8,442 nt of DNA from Desulfobacterales bacterium. GTDB taxonomy: Bacteria; Desulfobacterota; Desulfobacteria; Desulfobacterales; ETH-SRB1. The notes under the pieces were generated by a model. It made no database searches. It had not been told where the DNA came from and saw only the letters and a list, made by a program, of their open reading frames with translations. The position numbers were made by a program, and so were the translations under genes. The stretch is from positions 1-8,442 of the forward strand of contig JASEIZ010000082.1 of NCBI GenBank assembly GCA_030017395.1, in the 5' to 3' direction. Below, in pieces: positions 6,315-8,442 of this stretch. Numbering within the stretch: position 1 is the first letter of the stretch; every line of letters begins with the position of its first letter.

Positions 6315-6383
6315 ATAAAAATATTGCAATATATTGGCATTATGCAGCAAACCATCCGGGATCGAGCTTCGGGTATAATATCG

Positions 6384-6423
6384 CTTTTTACGAGTTCATC
6401 AAATTTGATGAACTCGTAAAAAG
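6384..6423. repeat. Perfect 40-bp palindrome at the left end of the repeat
   Basis: CTTTTTACGAGTTCATCAAA is followed immediately by its exact reverse complement, centred between 6403 and 6404. The right arm is the left terminal repeat of the element at 6404-6565. The left arm is the same terminus facing the other way without the rest of an element. This suggests two element ends joined head to head or a palindromic element end. In RNA it would fold into a near-loopless stem of about 18 bp. Confidence 0.9.
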
Positions 6424-6565
6424 TCGAAAAGTTCTCTTTTCCGTCATTCCGGCGAAAGCCGGAATCCAGTAAATTCAATGCGTTCTGGATGCCCCCGTAT
6501 CAAGTACGGGGCAGGCTTATCAAGTCCGGCATGACGATTTCAAGACTTTTTACGAGACCATCAAA
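6404..6565. repeat. Complete MITE-like repeat with terminal inverted repeats
   Basis: The 162-bp element has termini at 6404-6425 and 6544-6565 that are inverted copies over 20 of 22 bases. Inside are two hairpins: ATTCCGGC/GCCGGAAT around GAAA (6446-6465) and CCCCGTA/TACGGGG around TCAAG (6493-6511). It encodes no protein, which is why I call it a non-autonomous miniature element; no transposase is in the window. A clear target duplication is not visible. Bases 6519-6562 match 8389-8432 perfectly in inverted orientation (44 bp). Together with the promoters and palindrome it fills the 485-nt gap between the genes at 6125 and 6611. Confidence 0.8.
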
Positions 6566-6610
6566 TTTATAACAACCCTAAAAAGTTTCATAACAAAAAA
6601 GGTGGCAAAC

Positions 6611-7399
6611 ATGTCTTTTAAAGAAAATCTTTTAAAAAAGATAAAGATCGATAAAATGACAAAAATTGTGCTTAATTCTATCGGCCCTTCTGACAGTGGC
6701 CGCAAGCTTGACAAGCAAACAATGCGCAGTCTTCTTAAAACGGGTTCTTATCAATTAATACAGGAGCGTGATCTTGATCTCTATGTTTTGCAGGAAGATG
6801 GTGATCTGAAAAGGATTCTGGTTTTGGATAATGGGCTTGCCATTTATAAAACCACGGTTGAAGATGTTGTATTGCGTAAAAGTCCAATCGTCAAGGAAAT
6901 GCTTAATATACGAAATATTATCAAAATATTAAATGATAAAGATGTGGTTCTTAGCAAAAGGGAGGAATCGCTTAAAACTGTCCAGAAAGAATGCATTGAT
7001 ATGCTGGATCTTTCCTATAATGAATCTGATATCGAGGAGATTGAGAAGGACGGCGCAGTAGCCTTGGAGATAGGGGATACTGACGGCGTGATAGAAGCCC
7101 TTACCTTGTTTGCCGAACTGCTCGGATACAGCCCTCCGCCAAAGGCAATGAAGACAGGAGATCACCATATTATCGGCGCCTTAAGCAAAGGTAAAAACAA
7201 TGAAGATCTTTTCGGTCCTGTTGTAATGTACAGCTTAACCTATAATTTGCTGAAGCTTATCGACAGGCAGCTCAGCAGTTTTAACAAGGGGGAAATCGAC
7301 CTGATGCACCAGGTGGCGATAGGAAAGGAAAATGCCTCAAAAGATGGGCATGATGTCTTTAACTATCTGAAAGAAAAGGTTATTAAACAAAATTTATAG
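6611..7399 (+). CDS. Hypothetical protein, unrecognised family
   Basis: A 262-residue, mostly helical, charged soluble protein with no signal peptide or membrane segment. I do not recognise it. Visible features are a lysine-rich start (KENLLKKIKIDKMTK), a likely small alpha/beta region with YQLIQERDLDLYVLQEDGDLKRILVLDNGLAIYKTTVEDVV at about 48-88, a helical middle with an acidic stretch near 135-160, and a helical C-terminus with HQVAIGKENASKDGHDVF near 235-252. Only two Cys-free catalytic-looking patches occur and no known motif stands out. An in-frame GTG at 6602 overlaps the AGGTGG Shine-Dalgarno, so the ATG at 6611, 5 nt after it, is chosen. The gene lies just inside one MITE-like repeat and converges on the HEPN-like gene with a 14-nt gap, so it may be part of a mobile accessory cassette. 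Confidence 0.75.
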   Translation: MSFKENLLKKIKIDKMTKIVLNSIGPSDSGRKLDKQTMRSLLKTGSYQLIQERDLDLYVLQEDGDLKRILVLDNGLAIYKTTVEDVVLRKSPIVKEMLNIRNIIKILNDKDVVLSKREESLKTVQKECIDMLDLSYNESDIEEIEKDGAVALEIGDTDGVIEALTLFAELLGYSPPPKAMKTGDHHIIGALSKGKNNEDLFGPVVMYSLTYNLLKLIDRQLSSFNKGEIDLMHQVAIGKENASKDGHDVFNYLKEKVIKQNL

Positions 7400-7413
7400 T
7401 AAACTTATATGCT

Positions 7414-7776
7414 TTATTTTACTTTTTCAAATACATTTAGCGCTTTTTTTAGAGCGCTATCGGCCAGGATATTTATATTATCTACATTATCATCGTAATC
7501 ACAATTATTACGCCACCTTCTTAAATCATCTAAAAACGAAGCAACGGCGGTCTTATTTTTGGAACGTAAAATCTGCCTGAGCAATGTGTGATCTTTTGCC
7601 TCATGCTTTGGAATAAAACCGAGATAATCTCTTGCATAGTTACGGGTATAGCAAAAGGCCGCGTAGTAAGCTCTACTTACCGCACATCGCAGAACCGCCG
7701 CCTCGGTAATATCGCTTTCCTTATAATTTCTAAGGAACTTTGCAACTTTGAGAAACTCTTTCCAATCAAAAGTCAC
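7414..7776 (-). CDS. HEPN-domain-like protein, putative RNase toxin
   Basis: The 120-residue helical protein starts with FDWKEFLKVAKFL, has SRAYYAAFCYTRNYA at 34-48 and ends with LRRWRNNCDYDDN at 85-97. These are the hallmarks of small HEPN proteins, whose active members are RNases using an R-x4-6-H motif. Here the final motif is R89-NNCD-Y94, so the usual His position is Tyr; either the active site is a variant or the nuclease is inactive. A longer frame opens at an ATG at 7821, but it would overlap the upstream gene by 40 nt. I choose GTG at 7776, 5 nt after the upstream stop with AGG 8 nt before it, because it also gives the start typical of the family. It is the second gene of a bicistronic pair with the 195-aa partner, as in toxin-antitoxin modules. 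Confidence 0.75.
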   Translation of the reverse strand: MTFDWKEFLKVAKFLRNYKESDITEAAVLRCAVSRAYYAAFCYTRNYARDYLGFIPKHEAKDHTLLRQILRSKNKTAVASFLDDLRRWRNNCDYDDNVDNINILADSALKKALNVFEKVK

Positions 7777-7781
7777 TGTAT

Positions 7782-8369
7782 TTACCTGGGTTTTTGAAAG
7801 TCGGTCGTTATATGAAACCAACCGGATTTACTTGAGAGCTCATATTCGTATGCTGCACGTATATCGTCAATTATGTCCAGAATATGTTCATCATACTTGG
7901 TTTGTCTGACATAAAGCGTTAGATGTCTATCATCTATTTCATGATCGCTGTAATATTCTAAAGATAACTGTGTATCCTCATCGAACGTTTCCTTAGCCTT
8001 CATACAAGCGCTTGACATCAGATCAATCATCTCAGGATATTCGGACAGATAATCCATGACAATAGCAGGTTCGAGAATAACAATCCCTTTTGATATGAGA
8101 ATACTCAGAGTATTTTCGACCTTAAAAGGGTTTTCCGAATAAGTATCTTCAGCTAATTCTTCAAATTCAGGTACGATTCGCTTTGGTTTCGAAAAATAGT
8201 TCTGCCATTTTGTTGAAACTGAATGCATGTCTGACTTTGAGAATAAGTCTTCTTCCAATGTGGAATACGAATCTGTCGGTATATTGTAGATTGTTTGATA
8301 CAGTTTGATAGCAATAACAGCATCAAAATTAATCTTCTGCCGGTAATCAGTATTGACCTTATGCTTCAT
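7782..8369 (-). CDS. Partner of the HEPN-like protein, putative antitoxin-type hypothetical
   Basis: A 195-residue acidic soluble protein, first gene of the pair. Residues about 100-195 (LEPAIVMDYLSEYPEM, an F...SLEYYSD segment, DDRHLTLYVRQTKYDEH, then ELSSKSGWFHITTDF) resemble a small conserved domain that I have seen encoded beside HEPN-like genes, of the type PDP-E..LV.YIRT..., ending in W...L.I...F. The first 100 residues (FDAVIAIKLYQTIYNIPTDS onward) are a different helical region I do not recognise; it could bind DNA or the toxin. No catalytic motif of an MNT nucleotidyltransferase (GSxxxG...DxD) is present, so it is not the classic HepT/MntA partner. The ATG has a GGGGGAG Shine-Dalgarno. 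Only 17 nt separate it from the repeat starting at 8387, so its promoter must lie in or beyond that repeat. Confidence 0.7.
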   Translation of the reverse strand: MKHKVNTDYRQKINFDAVIAIKLYQTIYNIPTDSYSTLEEDLFSKSDMHSVSTKWQNYFSKPKRIVPEFEELAEDTYSENPFKVENTLSILISKGIVILEPAIVMDYLSEYPEMIDLMSSACMKAKETFDEDTQLSLEYYSDHEIDDRHLTLYVRQTKYDEHILDIIDDIRAAYEYELSSKSGWFHITTDFQKPR

Positions 8370-8386
8370 AACACTCCCCCTTAATT

Positions 8387-8442
8387 ATGATGGTCTCGTA
8401 AAAAGTCTTGAAATCGTCATGCCGGACTTGATCCGGCATCCA
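8387..8442. repeat. End of a MITE-like repeat, cut by the right window edge
   Basis: The terminus GATGGTCTCGTAAAAAGTC begins at 8389 and is followed by the ATGCCGGA/TCCGGCAT hairpin around CTTGA at 8419-8439. Bases 8389-8432 equal the reverse complement of 6519-6562 without mismatch, so this copy is inverted relative to the one at 6404-6565. The remainder lies outside the window. Confidence 0.8.

Noticed and set aside
6126..6610. Riboswitch or small RNA gene in the long intergenic gap
   Set aside because: The hairpins seen there belong to the MITE-like repeat and palindrome; I could not match any known riboswitch motif.
7438..7459. Hairpin TAGCGCT/AGCGCTA as a bidirectional terminator
   Set aside because: It lies within the HEPN-like coding end and has no flanking T-run on either strand.
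1..8442. UGA reassigned to Trp or Gly in this organism
   Set aside because: Trp is encoded by TGG throughout (for example WCSPC and the WG in NIWGYE), and no gene other than the one at 4712-5605 contains an in-frame TGA.

Overview
The window looks like a chromosomal segment of an anaerobic sulfate-reducing deltaproteobacterium (Desulfobacterota, probably Desulfobacterales-like). The taxonomic guess rests on three things: separate genes for the two halves of PurH, a probable selenoprotein, and short repeats carrying the CGTCATTCCGGC / TCCGGCAT arms often seen in such genomes. It is an inference, not a database match.

Left block (118-4023, minus strand) is a compact operon read right to left: citrate synthase (gltA), an HD-domain phosphohydrolase, stand-alone IMP cyclohydrolase, and stand-alone AICAR transformylase. 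The last two together do the job of one bifunctional PurH. The gltA stop codon directly abuts the HD gene start, the HD-IMPCH gap is 11 nt and the IMPCH-AICARFT gap is 31 nt.

Middle block (4155-6125, minus strand) is the most interesting part. It has three genes in order: a YeeE/YedE-type membrane half-transporter; a second half-transporter fused to a periplasmic thioredoxin (TlpA/ResA-like) domain; and an exported DsbD N-terminal-like domain. The second gene reads as one 298-codon frame (5605-4712) only if two in-frame UGA codons are decoded. The second UGA sits exactly where YedE-family proteins carry the Cys of a GGCPLR-type motif, and the first makes a CPTU (CxxC-like) motif. Each UGA is followed at 18-24 nt by a stable hairpin with a G-rich apical loop, as expected of a bacterial SECIS. 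I therefore read it as an unannotated selenoprotein with two selenocysteines. A conventional gene finder would report a 187-aa 'TlpA' protein and miss the membrane half. The operon suggests a selenium- or sulfur-compound transporter coupled to extracytoplasmic thiol redox chemistry.

Right block (6126-8442) is accessory. A 1.8-kb cassette holds an unrecognised plus-strand gene (6611-7399), converging on a bicistronic minus-strand pair: a 195-aa partner protein and a HEPN-like protein, which together resemble a toxin-antitoxin module. The cassette is bracketed by inverted copies of a MITE-like repeat (6404-6565 and 8387 to beyond the window end, sharing a 44-bp perfect inverted match). A third copy runs off the left edge (1-55). 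A perfect 40-bp palindrome lies at 6384-6423.

No tRNA, rRNA, CRISPR array or complete insertion sequence was seen. All ten genes end in TAA or TAG, so the only two frame-interrupting UGA codons I rely on are the proposed Sec codons.
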